Position numbers and translations under genes: made by a program. Below, piece by piece: positions 34,901 through 46,372 of a stretch of 64,000 nt of DNA (within the stretch, counting starts at the first letter, position 1; each line of letters opens with the position of its first letter). The notes beneath the pieces are model-generated. The model had not been told where the DNA came from and searched no databases. It saw only the letters and a list, made by a program, of their open reading frames with translations. The stretch is from Torreya grandis (lineage: Eukaryota > Streptophyta > Pinopsida > Cupressales > Taxaceae). The DNA lies in contig JARHVA010000001.1 of NCBI GenBank assembly GCA_037957365.1, positions 14,710,001 to 14,774,000 on the forward strand, given 5' to 3'.

Positions 34901-36585
34901 TTACCAAATTAGGGTGTATATAATGGGTGCATTCATAATCCATTAAAACATTAATATACTTTGTTTTTCTACCACATGGACCTTTTATTTATCATTTGAT
35001 TGATTTTTATGACTTGATGAAGCTAATGATGAATTCACATTATTTCTTGTTCCACCCAATTGAATTGATTGTTAGTAATAAGATATGATATTTGATGCTT
35101 CAAAATTATGTAATCATTTATTGAATGTCATTTAAATCTATGTTAGGCACAAAATACATTAGTTTCATAAGATCTAGACAATGATCTTTGAGGATCCAAC
35201 TCCCTTATTAGACTTAAAGTAATTGTATTGCATTCAATTACTTTCTCCAAGATTTATTGTAGGTACCCATTAAGATTATTAAATTGTTTTTGTCCTCTAT
35301 ATTGAGTGAAGATTTTACTCTTGTGTGGTTTTTATATGACATTAACTACATTTATATGATCATCCTTGGTTGAAAATTTATCAATATTACCTCTAATATT
35401 AAATCTAGACTTGTTTTGTGATGTAGAAGTGATGGGAGAACACATAAGGATATAAACATCTAAGAGATTGATTTCACATTCTATAAGTCAAAGAAAAAAC
35501 TCATAAAAATAAGTATAAGAATTGAACATAACCTTTTTATTTACTAACTGAAAGCAAAATATCAATAGATAGGGTTTGAATCTCATTATCAAGTGCCTCA
35601 TAACTCATATTTATAGCCATATTATTAAAACTAAGCATAAAATATTTGATGTTCTAATTGGATTACTATCTAATTTGAGTTAATTCCTAAAAATTTAACT
35701 TCTAGACCAATACTAATTTGAAACTGAGCTAAGAAATCATTGATTATAGTTGTGAATAAATATATAAGTCCACATGGTAAGGGATAAAAATGATCAATTT
35801 TATAAGCCTTCAAGCTACTTGGGAATAATTTAGTCAATAATTTTTCATCATGAGTGAAGTCTAGACAAGAGGCATAAAAAGCTCTAATATGATGAGAAAC
35901 ATTTGTTGGTTCAAACTTTTTAGCAACAAATCCTATTGGAAATATGTACACAAGCATTTCACGAGCCTGTGCATTAATAATAATAACATTAGAAGTGACC
36001 CTACGATTTGGATTTTTAGAACCTTGAGAAAGAGTTTTTATTTGATTTTTGAAGTCTCACAATGTATGCACTGTAACAGTCATTTCAAGATTTGGAATAA
36101 AAATAAAAGTGGAAAAATTTGGAATAGAAGTTTTTTTCAAAATAAAAGGATTAATAATATGCAAAATAAATTGAGGAGCATTATATGCAAGAGATGGTTA
36201 AAAAACAAGAGGGATGTTAGAAACATGTCAATAAATTAGAAGAACTCAAGAAGAAGTAGGGTTTAGAAGTAAGAAAAGCACGGGGAATAATAAGAGAAAC
36301 AATATAAGTAATGAAAACTTGAGCACTGGTAATCTTAGAAGTTTCGAAAATAACTCCATGAAAAGGAAAATTTTGACATAAAACTTCTTTCCATATATTT
36401 ATAAGTGTAGATATTTCACAAGGGTTATATGTGGCATATTTACTAATATTTGTAGTGTTATCAACCCTATCCTATTCTTGTATTTCACCATCATAATCAT
36501 AATATTATTTAAATTCATTCTAATAATTAACTTCATATGCCTTAACAATCACCTTATCATCATCATTGAGATTCATAGAAGACAT
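34901..36585 (-). pseudogene. E6 gag, Ty3/gypsy, degenerate
   Basis: The gag domain on the minus strand at 35957-35670 reads FPIGFVAKKFEP, then HHIRAFYASCLDFTHDEKLL, TKLFPSSLKAY and IINDFLAQFQ, the same family pattern as in E1 and E5. A possible start is ATG at 36585 (MSSMNLNDDDKVIVK). The part below 35650 has no clear domain and its boundary with the E5 LTR is unknown. It contains many stops. Confidence 0.6.
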
Positions 36586-37132
36586 ATTGGTTGAAAATGA
36601 CAACATGAATCTAAATCAACACTAGCTCCCATAATTTGTGTTAAAGTTTTCTCATGTTATATAAAGGAATCAATTACTTGTCGAGAAATAGTTTATCATG
36701 TACATCTAATCATAGGTCCTTATTTTTATAGCTTGATTTGTGTGAGGCTATCTCTTTTTACCTTACTAATTATTCTTTTCCTACAAAAAAATGACTTTCG
36801 ATAATCACGAGGCCTTGTGTAAAAGGAGCCAACACCAAATACACTCATGTCAGTTGTATATTCACACAAACCTACTAAGGTAATTTTTTTAATAATGTTT
36901 CATCAATATCATAATAAATATTTATCACTATCTTCTACATCATGTTGGAAAGACATGGCATTTATAAAAGAATTTACAAAATATTGAAAAAGTACATATA
37001 AAGGGTGAGAAGGGTGAGCCATTACAAATACTCTAGGATTTAATAAACTTTTCAAATTTTGAAATGACTTAAGGCTTGGAATAAAACAAATCAAGAAAAA
37101 TGAAGAGATAAATTTTGGATTTTAGGGCATGT
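36586..37132 (-). other. E6 leader region
   Basis: This is non-coding or undecided sequence upstream of the E6 gag on the minus strand. A 61-codon frame from 37094 to 36909 has no recognised domain. The TSD of E7, CATGT, is 37128-37132. Confidence 0.4.
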
Positions 37133-37197
37133 TGTTGAGGTGTGGAGCTAAAAGCTTCACCAATAAGCAAATTGCAAGGTTGCTGTATTTACACAAT

Positions 37198-37290
37198 CAC
37201 TGACATCGGTAAGGATCGACTGACATCGGTCAGGGATTGACTGGAGGCTGCCGATGTCGGTTATGGATTAGCTGATGTTGGTCACCTGTG
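37198..37290 (+). repeat. GACGTCGGT-type motif array in E7 5' LTR
   Basis: Four degenerate copies: CTGACATCGGT twice, CCGATGTCGGT and CTGATGTTGGT, spaced about 20-30 bp. Confidence 0.85.
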
Positions 37291-37450
37291 CATTCCAAAA
37301 TTTTATTTTTGTGGGATGAACAGATTGTTTGCATGATTAGATTAAGTGTTAGTCTTAAGTCCGCATCTCTATCTTTAGTAGGACTATTTTGAGCCTTTGA
37401 TTAAGAGGTGTATCTAATGGTTGTGAATGCATAGCTCATGATCCCTAATT

Positions 37451-37460
37451 CTATATAATG
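37451..37460 (+). promoter_or_regulatory. TATA box, E7 5' LTR
   Basis: CTATATAATG in an otherwise GC-mixed stretch, about 320 bp into the LTR. The same box is in the 3' LTR. Confidence 0.65.
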
Positions 37461-37758
37461 GGGATAGATCTTCATAGCTTGGAAGATGTAAGATAGACAA
37501 ATCAAGTAGCTGAATTGTGTTTGTAATTGTGAGAGAGAACTCTTGAGGGAAAGAGATCTGTACATCTGAGAGGTGTGAGAAGAAGAGAGATTTCTTCAAT
37601 TGTATTTCCTTCTAGAAGAGTTTAATACAAGTTTTCATTATTTCTTGTATCTCTTATTCTTTGCTGATTTTGATTTCTAGTTGCTTTCAATTCTGGTTTA
37701 ATTCTATGTTTAGTTGCTTGCAAAAGCAATCAATTGTTCTTGTTAAGATCCTGACAAG

Positions 37759-37770
37759 TGGTATCAGAGC
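37759..37770 (+). other. E7 primer binding site
   Basis: TGGTATCAGAGC, 2 bases after the LTR. It is an exact copia initiator tRNA-Met site. Confidence 0.97.
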
Positions 37771-37861
37771 TTGGGTTCACTAATAGGTGGTTTCAGATCT
37801 GTTTAGTGTGTGTTGATTACAGGTCACTCATAGGGGTTTTTGTGTGAGTGGGAGTATAACA

Positions 37862-40800
37862 ATGGTAGAAGAAAGTAAATTGAGAATGGAGAAGTTTAAC
37901 GACAATAATTATCAATTATGGAGGATGCATATAAAAGATTATCTGTATCAAAAAGATCTATACTTACCATTGGGTGGGGTTTCAAACAAGCCCACAAATA
38001 TGCAAGATGAAGAATGGAATGTTCTTGATAGAAAGGCTCTGGGATCCATAAGGTTGAGCCTGGCATCTTCTGTGATTTCCAACTTGTCACAGGCAAAGAC
38101 AACGGTAGAGTTGATGGATACTTTGGAAAATTTATATGAAAAGCCCTCAGCTTTAAATAAGGTATATCTTATGAAGCAATTATTTAATTTGCAAATGCAG
38201 GAAGGTGGATTTGTATCTAGTCATCTTAATAATTTCCATGCAATAGTAAATCAGTTAAATTCAGTCAAAATAGTTTTTGATGATGAAATTAAGGCTCTCT
38301 TAATTTTATGCTCTTTGCCTGAAAGTTAGCATAGTTTGGTAATGGCAGTTAGTAATACTGCATCTGCTACAAATATCTTGAAAGTAGATGATGTTGTTAG
38401 TGTAATTTTGAATGAGGAAACTCGCAGGAAAAGCACAGGGGAATCATCAAGTAATGCTTTAAGTATTGAAAGCAGGGGAAGGCAAAAGGAGAAGGGAAAG
38501 CAAGGGAGATCAAGGTCTAAGTCAAAGATGAGAAGAAGATCCAAATCAAAAAATGGAAGAAGAATAACCTGTTGGAATTATGGAAAAATAGGGCATGCAA
38601 AGAAAGATTGCTGGTTGCCGGTTAAAGAAGAAAATTAGCATGAAGGTAAAGAAGAAGCAAAAGTTGCAGGTATTGTTGCACAAGATGCTCTTGTACTTTC
38701 TTTGGATAATAAAATAGAATCTTGGGTTGTAGATTTTGATGCCTCTTTTCATGCAACCCCAAATGAGAATTTTTCAATGATTATGTCCAGGGAGATTTTG
38801 GAAAAGTTTATTTAGGGGATGATGAGCCTTGTAAAATTGTTCTCAAATAAAAAGTGCAGCTAAAATTGCAGAATGGAAACACATGGGTGTTGAGGGATGT
38901 CATGCATGTACCCATCCTGAAGAGGAATCTAATTTCTGTAGGAATGTTTGGGGTTGAGGGTTGCACAGTAACTCTCACAGTTGAATCCTGGAAGGTTTCC
39001 AAGGGTGCACTTGTATTAGCCAAAGGTAAGAGAGAAGGTACTCTCTATTTATGTAATTGTATTACTGATTATTCTCCTTCTGTATTATCTACTTCAAACG
39101 TAGATGCAAAGTTGTGGCACTATAGGCTCGGCCACATGAGTGAGAAGGGAATGAAAGTTCTTAAGTCAAAAGGTAAGCTTTCAGATTTGAAAAGCATAGA
39201 TCTAGATTTCTATGAGCATTGTATTTTTGGAAAGCAAAAGAGAGTGAGGTTTCTCAAAACTGGGCCAACAAAGAAGAAACACAAGTTGGAGCTTGTTCAC
39301 ACAGACATGTGGGGACCAGCTCAGGTAGCTTCTATTGGAGGATCAAAGTATTTTATTACTTTCATTGATGATGCTACAAGAAAGGTATGGGTTTATTGCA
39401 TAAAGAAGAAATCTGATGTATTTGACACATTTAAGAAATGGAAAGCTTTAGTTGAAAATGAAACAGGTATGAGATTGAAGTGCCTTAGATCTGACAATGG
39501 TGGTGAGTACTGTAGCAATAAATTTAAAAGTTACTATTCTATGAATGGAATACGTAGGCAAAGGATGATTCCAAGGACACTTCAGCAAAATGGAGTTGCT
39601 AAAAGGATGAATAGAACAATATTAGAGCGTGCATGGAGTATGAGGTTGCATGATGGTTTGCCCTTATAGTTTTGGGTAGAAGTTGTAGACACTGCAGTTT
39701 ACCTGATTAACAGAGGACCCTCTACTGCTCTAGATGGTGGAATTCTAGAAGAGGCTTGGATAGGTACAAAGGTAGATCTTTCATTTCTCAAAGTTTTTGG
39801 TTCTAAATCTTTTTTGCACATTGATAAAGAAAATAGAAAGAAGCTGGATGCTAAGTCTATGAGGTGCACTTTTATTGGTTATGGCTCTGTTGATTTTGGA
39901 TTCTAGTTGTGGAATCTAGGAACTAACAAAATTATTAGAAGCTGTGATGTTGTTTTTAATGAGAAAGTGATATACAGTGATCAGCTCAAGAAGCTGAATG
40001 ATTTTGAGCAGGGAAATGGAGATTTGGACGAGATTGTGATCCAAAATGAGCTCACGAGAAATCACTTCCAAAAAAACACAGACACCGACGTTGGTCAGGC
40101 AAGAATCGATGTCAGTCAGATAGGTCAGAAAGTAACTGATGTCGGTCATACAAAAATTGACGTCGATCAAAAAGGAACCGACATCAGTCAGGTGGAACTG
40201 ACGTCGGTCAGGTACAGACCTAGAGATGATCGAGATCGGTCACTGACAGAGAATTTGGGCAGATAGCAAGTAGAAAATGAGTCTCAGACACCCAGGAGGA
40301 GGTCAAAAAGGGTAAGTAAACCTCCAATTCAATATTCCCCTTCATTATTCTACTTATTGCTCACTAATAGTGGAGAACTAGAGAATTTTGATGAAGTAAT
40401 GTAGGTAGAAACCCAAAAACACTGGGAGCTTGGCATGAATGAGGAGATTGATTCTTTGGAAAAGAACCAAATGTGGGATTTGGTTGAGTTGCCAATTGGA
40501 AAGAGAGCACTAAAAAACAAATGGGCTTACAGGTTAAAGAAAGGTGAGAATGGACAAATGAGACATAAGGCCAGGTTGGTAGTAAAGGGATTTGCACAGA
40601 AACCAGGTATTGATTTTGGTGAAAATTTTTCTCCTATAGTAAAAATGACTTCTATTTGGACTGTATTATCTTTAGTTGTTATTGAGGATTTGCATCTTGA
40701 GCAGCTTGATGTTAAGACAATGTTTCTTCATGGAGATTTGGATGAAGAAACATATATGGATTAGCCAGAAGGGTTTGAGGTCAAAGGTAAGGAGAAGTTT

Positions 40801-41928
40801 GTGTGTAGGTTGAAGAAAAGCTTATATGGTCTTAAGCAGGCTCCTAGACAATGGTATTTGAGATTTGACAGGTTTATGACTGAGCATGGCTTCAGTAGAT
40901 GTCAATCTGACCATTGTGTGTATTTTAAGAGATTGGATAATGGTAGATATATTATCTTGTTGCTGTATGTAGATGATATGCTTGTTATAGGTTCACACAT
41001 GCAGGATATTTTTGAGCTTAAGGTAAAATTAGCTCACACATTTGCCATGAAGGATTTGGGAGTAGCAAAGAAAATCCTTGGCATGAGTATTAAGAGAGAT
41101 AAGAAAAATCACAGGTTGATTTTGTCTCAAGAGGATTATGTGAACAAGGTGTTAGAGAGGTTCAATATGCAGGATGTAAAACCAGTAGGCACACCTATGG
41201 CTAGACACTTCAAGTTGAGTAAAGAACAGTGTCCTAAATCACATGATGAGGTAGAGTACATGAGTAGAGTTCCATATGCTTTCATAGTTGGGAGCTTAAT
41301 ATATGCAATGGTATGTACTAGACATGATATTGCCCAAGCAATGGGAGTTATCAGTAAGTTTATGGCCAATCTAGGAAAGGAACATTGGAAAGTAGTTCAA
41401 TGGATTCTCAGATATCTGAGAGGGACCAACAGTAGGCATTTATGTTATGGAGGGTCAAACACTTCTCTACATGGATATGTAGATGTGGATATGGCAGGTG
41501 ACTTGGATGGCAGGAGAAGCACCACAGGATATGTTTTCACTATTGGTGGAATGGCAATTAGCTAGATTTCAAAGTTGTAGAAGGTTGTTGCCTTGTCTAC
41601 TACAGAGGCAGAATACATTGCAGTCACAAAGGCTAGCAAGGAGATGATATGGATGACATGGTTCATGGAAGAGTTGGGAAAGGAGCAAGAGAGTTGTAGA
41701 TTATATAGTGATAGTCAAAGTGCAATTCATTTGGCAAAGAATTCAGCCTTTCTTTCAAGAACCAAACATATATAGCTTAGGTACCACTTCATTAGACAGG
41801 TATTGGAGGATGGTGAGTTGAAGCTGGAAAAGATCCATACAGATGAGAACCCTGTTGATATACTAACAAAGCTAGTAACAAAGGAGAAGTTGAATCTTCA
41901 TTCAACTTTTGTTGGTCTTCAAGATTGA
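37862..41928 (+). pseudogene. E7 gag-pol polyprotein, Ty1/copia, inactivated
   Basis: The start MVEESKLRMEKFNDNNYQLW is the family's usual opening; an in-frame ATG 18 bases upstream is less likely. Gag runs to about 38640, with a knuckle CWNYGKIGHAKKDC (second Cys is Tyr). Protease near 38725 reads WVVDFDASFHATP (family D-S-G-A). One base is missing in a T run near 38770, shifting the frame; from there to the end all pol is in one frame. Pre-integrase LWHYRLGHMSEKG is at 39110. Integrase has HTDMWGP, SDNGGEY and GVAKRMNRT, the last with Lys for catalytic Glu. A repeat-encoded linker lies at 40080-40240. RT has LDVKTMFLHGDL, LKKSLYGLKQAPRQWY and LLYVDDMLVIG (catalytic). RNase H has STTEAEYIA and SDSQSAIHLA. 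The stop is at 41926. About ten internal stops, mostly TAG. Confidence 0.96.
40080..40240 (+). repeat. GACGTCGGT-type array inside the E7 coding linker
   Basis: About seven copies of a motif like ACCGACGTTGGTCAGG at 21-27-bp spacing, between integrase and RT. They stay in frame and encode repeats of the type TDVGQ, IDVSQ, TDVGH, IDVDQ, TDISQ. The same DNA motif fills part of the LTRs. Confidence 0.85.
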
Positions 41929-41990
41929 GTTTAAAGATGGAAAAGCTAGAAGATGTTGTTGTACAGGTACAGGTGCAGCTGTTTATCTCC

Positions 41991-42000
41991 AAGTGGGAGA
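41991..42000 (+). other. E7 polypurine tract
   Basis: AAGTGGGAGA followed by T and the TGTTGAGG start of the 3' LTR. Confidence 0.85.
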
Positions 42001-42001
42001 T

Positions 42002-42676
42002 TGTTGAGGTGTGGAGCTAAAAACTTCACCAATGAGTGAATTGCAAGGTTACTGTATTTACATAGTCACCGACGTCGGTAAGGATCAATCGACGTCGGTT
42101 AGGGATCGACTGGAGGCTGTTGACGTTGGTTATGGATCGACTGATGTTGGTTATGGATCAGCCGACGTCGGTCACATGTAGGCAGACAAGGACCAACATC
42201 GGTCACCTGTGTGTTCCAAAATTCTATTTTTGTGGGATGAACAGATTGTTTGCATAATTAGATTAAGTGTTAGTCTTAAGTTCGCATCTCTATCTTTAGT
42301 AGGACTGTTTTGAGCCTTTGATTAGGAGGTGTATCTAATGGTTGTGAATGCATAGCTCATGATCCCTAATTCTATATAATGGGGATAGATCTTCATAGCT
42401 TGGAAGATGTAAGATAGACAATTCAAGTAGCTGAATTGTGTTTGTAATTGTGAGAGAGAACTCTTGAGGGAAAGAGATCTGTACATCTGAGAGGTGTGAG
42501 AAGAAGAGAGATTTCTTCAATTGTATTTCCTTCTGGAAGAGTTTAATACAAGTTTTCATTATTTCTTGTATCTCTTATTCTTTGCTGATTCTAATTCTAG
42601 TTGCTTTCAATTCTGGGTTAATTTCATGTTTAGTTGCTTGCAAAAGTAATCAATTATTCTTGTTAAGATCCTGACA
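42002..42676 (+). repeat. E7 3' LTR
   Basis: 675 bp. It has six copies of the GACGTCGGT-type motif at 42065-42205 against four in the 5' LTR, which accounts for the extra 51 bp. It is followed by the TSD CATGT. Confidence 0.95.
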
Positions 42677-42805
42677 CATGTAATGGAACTAACCCTAGAA
42701 AAATAGATAAATTCATATTTGGTGTAATATTATTGCACATAATTTTTAATAATCCTTAGTGTAATATTTTTTAGAAGGTAAATAGTCATCATAGTAGATG
42801 AAGTG

Positions 42806-44021
42806 TGTATACTCATAATATTTTCAAACTTAATCAATTATTGATGTTTTCTCTCTTGCATGAACCCATCGAGCCTCAATATCTTTGAGTGCATGCCTTA
42901 AAGGGTACACCAGGAAAGGGGTAGGTAGACTATTGGTGCTTCAAAATATTGTTATCCCCTATACCACCACTTGTAATCAACAAAAACTTATCATATACAC
43001 TTACCTAAACTTTGACACCTCCCTTATACACTCTTCCAAGTAATTCATTGCCTTATTCAACCCTTATCTAAGCTAAAAACCATTTTTGATATTTATCAAA
43101 CAATATTTGCTTAGACTGAACATGTATTCAAATTAATATTAGCACATTATGAGTCTAGGTCAGCATCAACTGACCCAGATTGGGACCTAACTTGATTTAT
43201 CAACTAATAATACAAGGTCAAATTGGGCTGACACTATCGGTTAAACTTTCAAAAAGGTTTAGGGTTAGATTCAACTATATAAACATATCATTTTTACCAT
43301 TTATTAGAAAGAGGGATAGAGGTAATGATTTATTTGCACTCCTTTATAATTGGCTCTTCCACCATTCTACTTGAAGAGTTATTTGCTTAGGGTTTACACT
43401 TGAAGAGAAGAACTTTATATTGTGAAAGTTTGAGATTCACTAGGAGGTCTTTAGATAGACTATTGTTCATTGTTCTTCTTTAGCTTATTCAATAATAAAC
43501 AATAACCTTTTGTGAAGCACCTTTGGCCAAGGGAGAGATTGAGTCTCGATGGGTTCATATTCAAGGTAAGTATCTCTAAATTTACTCTATTTTAATAGAT
43601 ATAAGTAACATAAGTAATGAATTTTGAATGTATTTATCTCTCCATGCATTAGGGTTATATCCATACATAACTTAATTAGAATTATTCTATGCATGCTTAC
43701 TTTCATGTCTATTACACCTAATTTATGCCACAAGCTTTGATGAGCACTAGGTTAAATTTTAATTTGATTTGCATTTACTTTGTGAATAATAGAAAACATA
43801 AGACCTAACTAGGGTTATTACATGGTTTTGCTTGACTATAGGCTTTAAAACCCTCTCTAGTGATGTTATTATGGTAAGGGACCCCTCGGTTAGGTTTAGT
43901 AGACCCATCTTAGTTATGACCCCGATTGTCTAAATGTACTAACAAGTGGAAGTGTAAGCATGGTTTATCTTTTACAATCTATGATTGATTTGTAGATCAG
44001 ATACATTTTCCCTTGTATACA
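42806..44021 (+). repeat. E8 5' LTR (E3 family)
   Basis: 1216 bp, starting TGTATACTCATAATATTTT and ending GTATACA. Possible TATA box CTATATAAACA at 43274-43284, at the place of the E3 LTR box. The following TGGTGAGCTTGATG (44025-44038) stands where E3 has its primer site but has drifted. Confidence 0.85.
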
Positions 44022-44038
44022 TTCTGGTGAGCTTGATG

Positions 44039-45628
44039 TGAATCTAACCCTTATAGGTTTTTTTCATGCATTTATTTATTATAATATTATATATTTTTAT
44101 CTTTGTAGTGTTATATCAAACCTATCGATATAGTTTGACATTCTATGTGAAGATTTAAAACACAATCACTCTAAATCAACTCTATTTTCTCTACGTAGGT
44201 CTTCTCTAAATATAGGTGACTTGATCTATCAACTCGACACAATCCTCTTATATAGATATAGGATTATATATTTCATCAACCCAATTGACCCTTTTCATGG
44301 TTCTCTTTTTCAGCATATAGGTTTGTAAACTTAATCAAACTAATTAAATTTATTCATAGATTATTTTTTAGCACATAGGTTTTGCAGACTTCATTGACCA
44401 AGTAGACTCTATTCATAAAATATAAAAATCAACATTTGAGAAACATGACATAAACTTTACAAATTAAGCATTTTCAAAATTACCAAGGTTCATTCTTACC
44501 TTCTCTATCATTTCTATTTATCATTTACATTCTTATTTTTCATAATTTATAGTCTATAAAACTATAACCCTATAACAACTGGGTTGACCAGATTGACACA
44601 TTTTCATAGCTTATCTTCTCTTTATAAGACAATCAACCTATTCGACTATGATCTTCTAGATCTTACTTTCAAAAAATAGTATCAACCCTATCGACTCTGG
44701 TTTGTATTGTTTACATAAAGTGTTGCTTGAATCGACTTTGTACTCTTCACAATCAATGAAATTAACCTATTTTAATAGTAATTAATTCACTTTCCATTTT
44801 AGTTGCTTGCATACTTAGAGTAATAAACATAGACTAATTAGGTGGTTTTTTAATTTACCAATTTAGTCACACTATTTTTCTCTTTTGCACACATTTCAAA
44901 ATCACTTAACACTAAAAAGCATTAAAAATTTTCTTCCCAAGGTCTACCTACTTGGATTTCATCACCAAGGGGGAAACCGATTTGGTTTTTTAGCTAAGTA
45001 TAAATACTTGGTTGATGGTATATATTGGCAAAGCACTCAACACCCTTATCATTGTAGGATTATGAAGTGAGGGGGTAATCCCTAATACCAAGCCAATACC
45101 ATCACCAATATAGATACCTTTTAGCTTAAACTACCTAAAACTATCCATAGATTACTTTCTAACTCCCTCTTATAGCCAACTCCCCATCACATTAATTTCA
45201 AAATTTATTATAATTAAAAACACTCAGGAATGACCAATTATCTTAGCATTTACATTCAAGTTTTGTTATTTTCTCATTGATCATTATATTTGTTATTGCA
45301 AAACTTGTACTAGCCAATATTAGTACAAGATTTGTGATGTGTACTACAATTAGGTCAAATACATTGATCTAATTACTTGTGTGATTTATTATATTTGCTT
45401 AGCTATTATCTTGAAATTTTTCCCCCTATTTTTAGAATATAGTCATCCTTGTCAACATAGTCTCTTATAGATTGTTAGTCTTGCTTACCTTCAGTACATA
45501 GTAACCCTATACTATTTTATATCATTTTATCCTGTTCAGTTTCTCCATCTGCAATACATAGTCAACCTATCTGACTGTGTACAGTTTTACCATATATAAA
45601 ACATAGTCAAGAAATTCGATTGTGTCTT
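44039..45628 (+). other. E8 5' leader with GTCGAC/GTCAAC-type repeats
   Basis: Non-coding. It holds scattered copies of motifs such as CAACCTATTCGACTATG, TCAACCCTATCGACTCTGG and GTCAACCTATCTGACTGTG, the reverse-complement counterparts of the E3 leader repeats. The segment 44930-45110 with CCAAGGGGGAAACC is strongly shared with E3. It is cut by E9 at 45628. Confidence 0.7.
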
Positions 45629-46248
45629 TGATCTGGGCGACAATTTGGGTGGTATAACAAGTGCCAAGATGCAGCGGTATAATGGACCGCGGTTGTCGAA
45701 GCAATTTTTGTACGGCCCTGGAGTGGGTGAGTGGTAGACCGAGTAGGGCTACGCATAGCTTTGTATTGTTTTAAATCTTGGATGCCGAATTTTTGAGTGA
45801 CAGTTAATTCCTCAAATTTTTGTATTGTTTTCATTCTTAGAAGTCACATTATCAGTGACAGTTATTTCCTCGAGCCATTATGTCCTCGAGTGTTGTATTA
45901 TTTTAATTTAGGGACATCAATTTGTCAGTGATAGTTATTTCTCTCGAGCCACTCAGTATTAAATCGTCACCCGTTAATTCCTCGAGACACTCAATCCCCT
46001 GATGTTTTCAAAATATGTATAAATGCATTATAACCCAAAAAGGGAAGGTAGACATATCTTCTCAGAGATAAGCGTATGTTTTGTATTTGCAATTTTTTTG
46101 ATTCAATAAAACATCTCTTTTCAGAGATAAGCCTATATTTGTATTGCAATTATTAAGTAATATGTCTCTTCTCAAAAAATTCATTGTTATTGTGTTATTT
46201 CTATGCTATTGAAATATTCATCAACCAAAACTTTTGAGTTCTAGATCA
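45629..46248 (+). repeat. E9 5' LTR
   Basis: 620 bp, collinear with 48085-48684. It contains three CTTCTCAGAGATAAGC-like repeats in R/U5 (near 46058, 46112 and 46168), and TATGTATAAATG (46014-46025) as a likely TATA box; the same box is at 48447-48458. Confidence 0.92.
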
Positions 46249-46249
46249 G

Positions 46250-46261
46250 TGGTATCAGAGC
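46250..46261 (+). other. E9 primer binding site
   Basis: TGGTATCAGAGC, one base after the LTR, complementary to initiator tRNA-Met. Confidence 0.95.
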
Positions 46262-46372
46262 GATTTGTCTTGAGAGTGTATGATCTTGAGGACGAGGTCA
46301 AGATAGAAGAAACTTGGGTGGGAAGTGACAGAGCTTCCAAATGTTCCACCTGTGCACCCCAAATGACTTCAA

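Larger units (their letters stand above)
37133..37756 (+). repeat. E7 5' LTR
   Basis: 624 bp. Four copies of a GACRTCGGT-type motif lie at 37200-37290. The TATA box CTATATAATG is at 37451-37460 (right LTR 42372-42381). Most differences from the right LTR at CG sites are CG to CA/TG here. Confidence 0.95.
37133..42676 (+). mobile_element. E7: nearly complete Ty1/copia LTR retrotransposon
   Basis: LTRs 37133-37756 (624 bp) and 42002-42676 (675 bp) start TGTTGAGGTG and end CTGACA. The TSD CATGT is perfect (37128-37132, 42677-42681). Primer site TGGTATCAGAGC is at 37759-37770, the purine tract AAGTGGGAGA at 41991-42000. One gag-pol frame lies between them in the order gag, protease, integrase, RT, RNase H. 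It inserted into E6. Only one frameshift is seen, but about ten stops, so it is dead though better kept than its neighbours. Confidence 0.96.

Noticed and set aside
37414..37599. 61-codon minus-strand frame, repeated at 42335-42559
   Set aside because: It lies in the E7 LTRs, antisense to the element. It recurs only because the LTR recurs.
45607..45834. 75-codon minus-strand frame over the E8-E9 junction
   Set aside because: It crosses an insertion boundary fixed by a TSD, so it cannot be an old gene.
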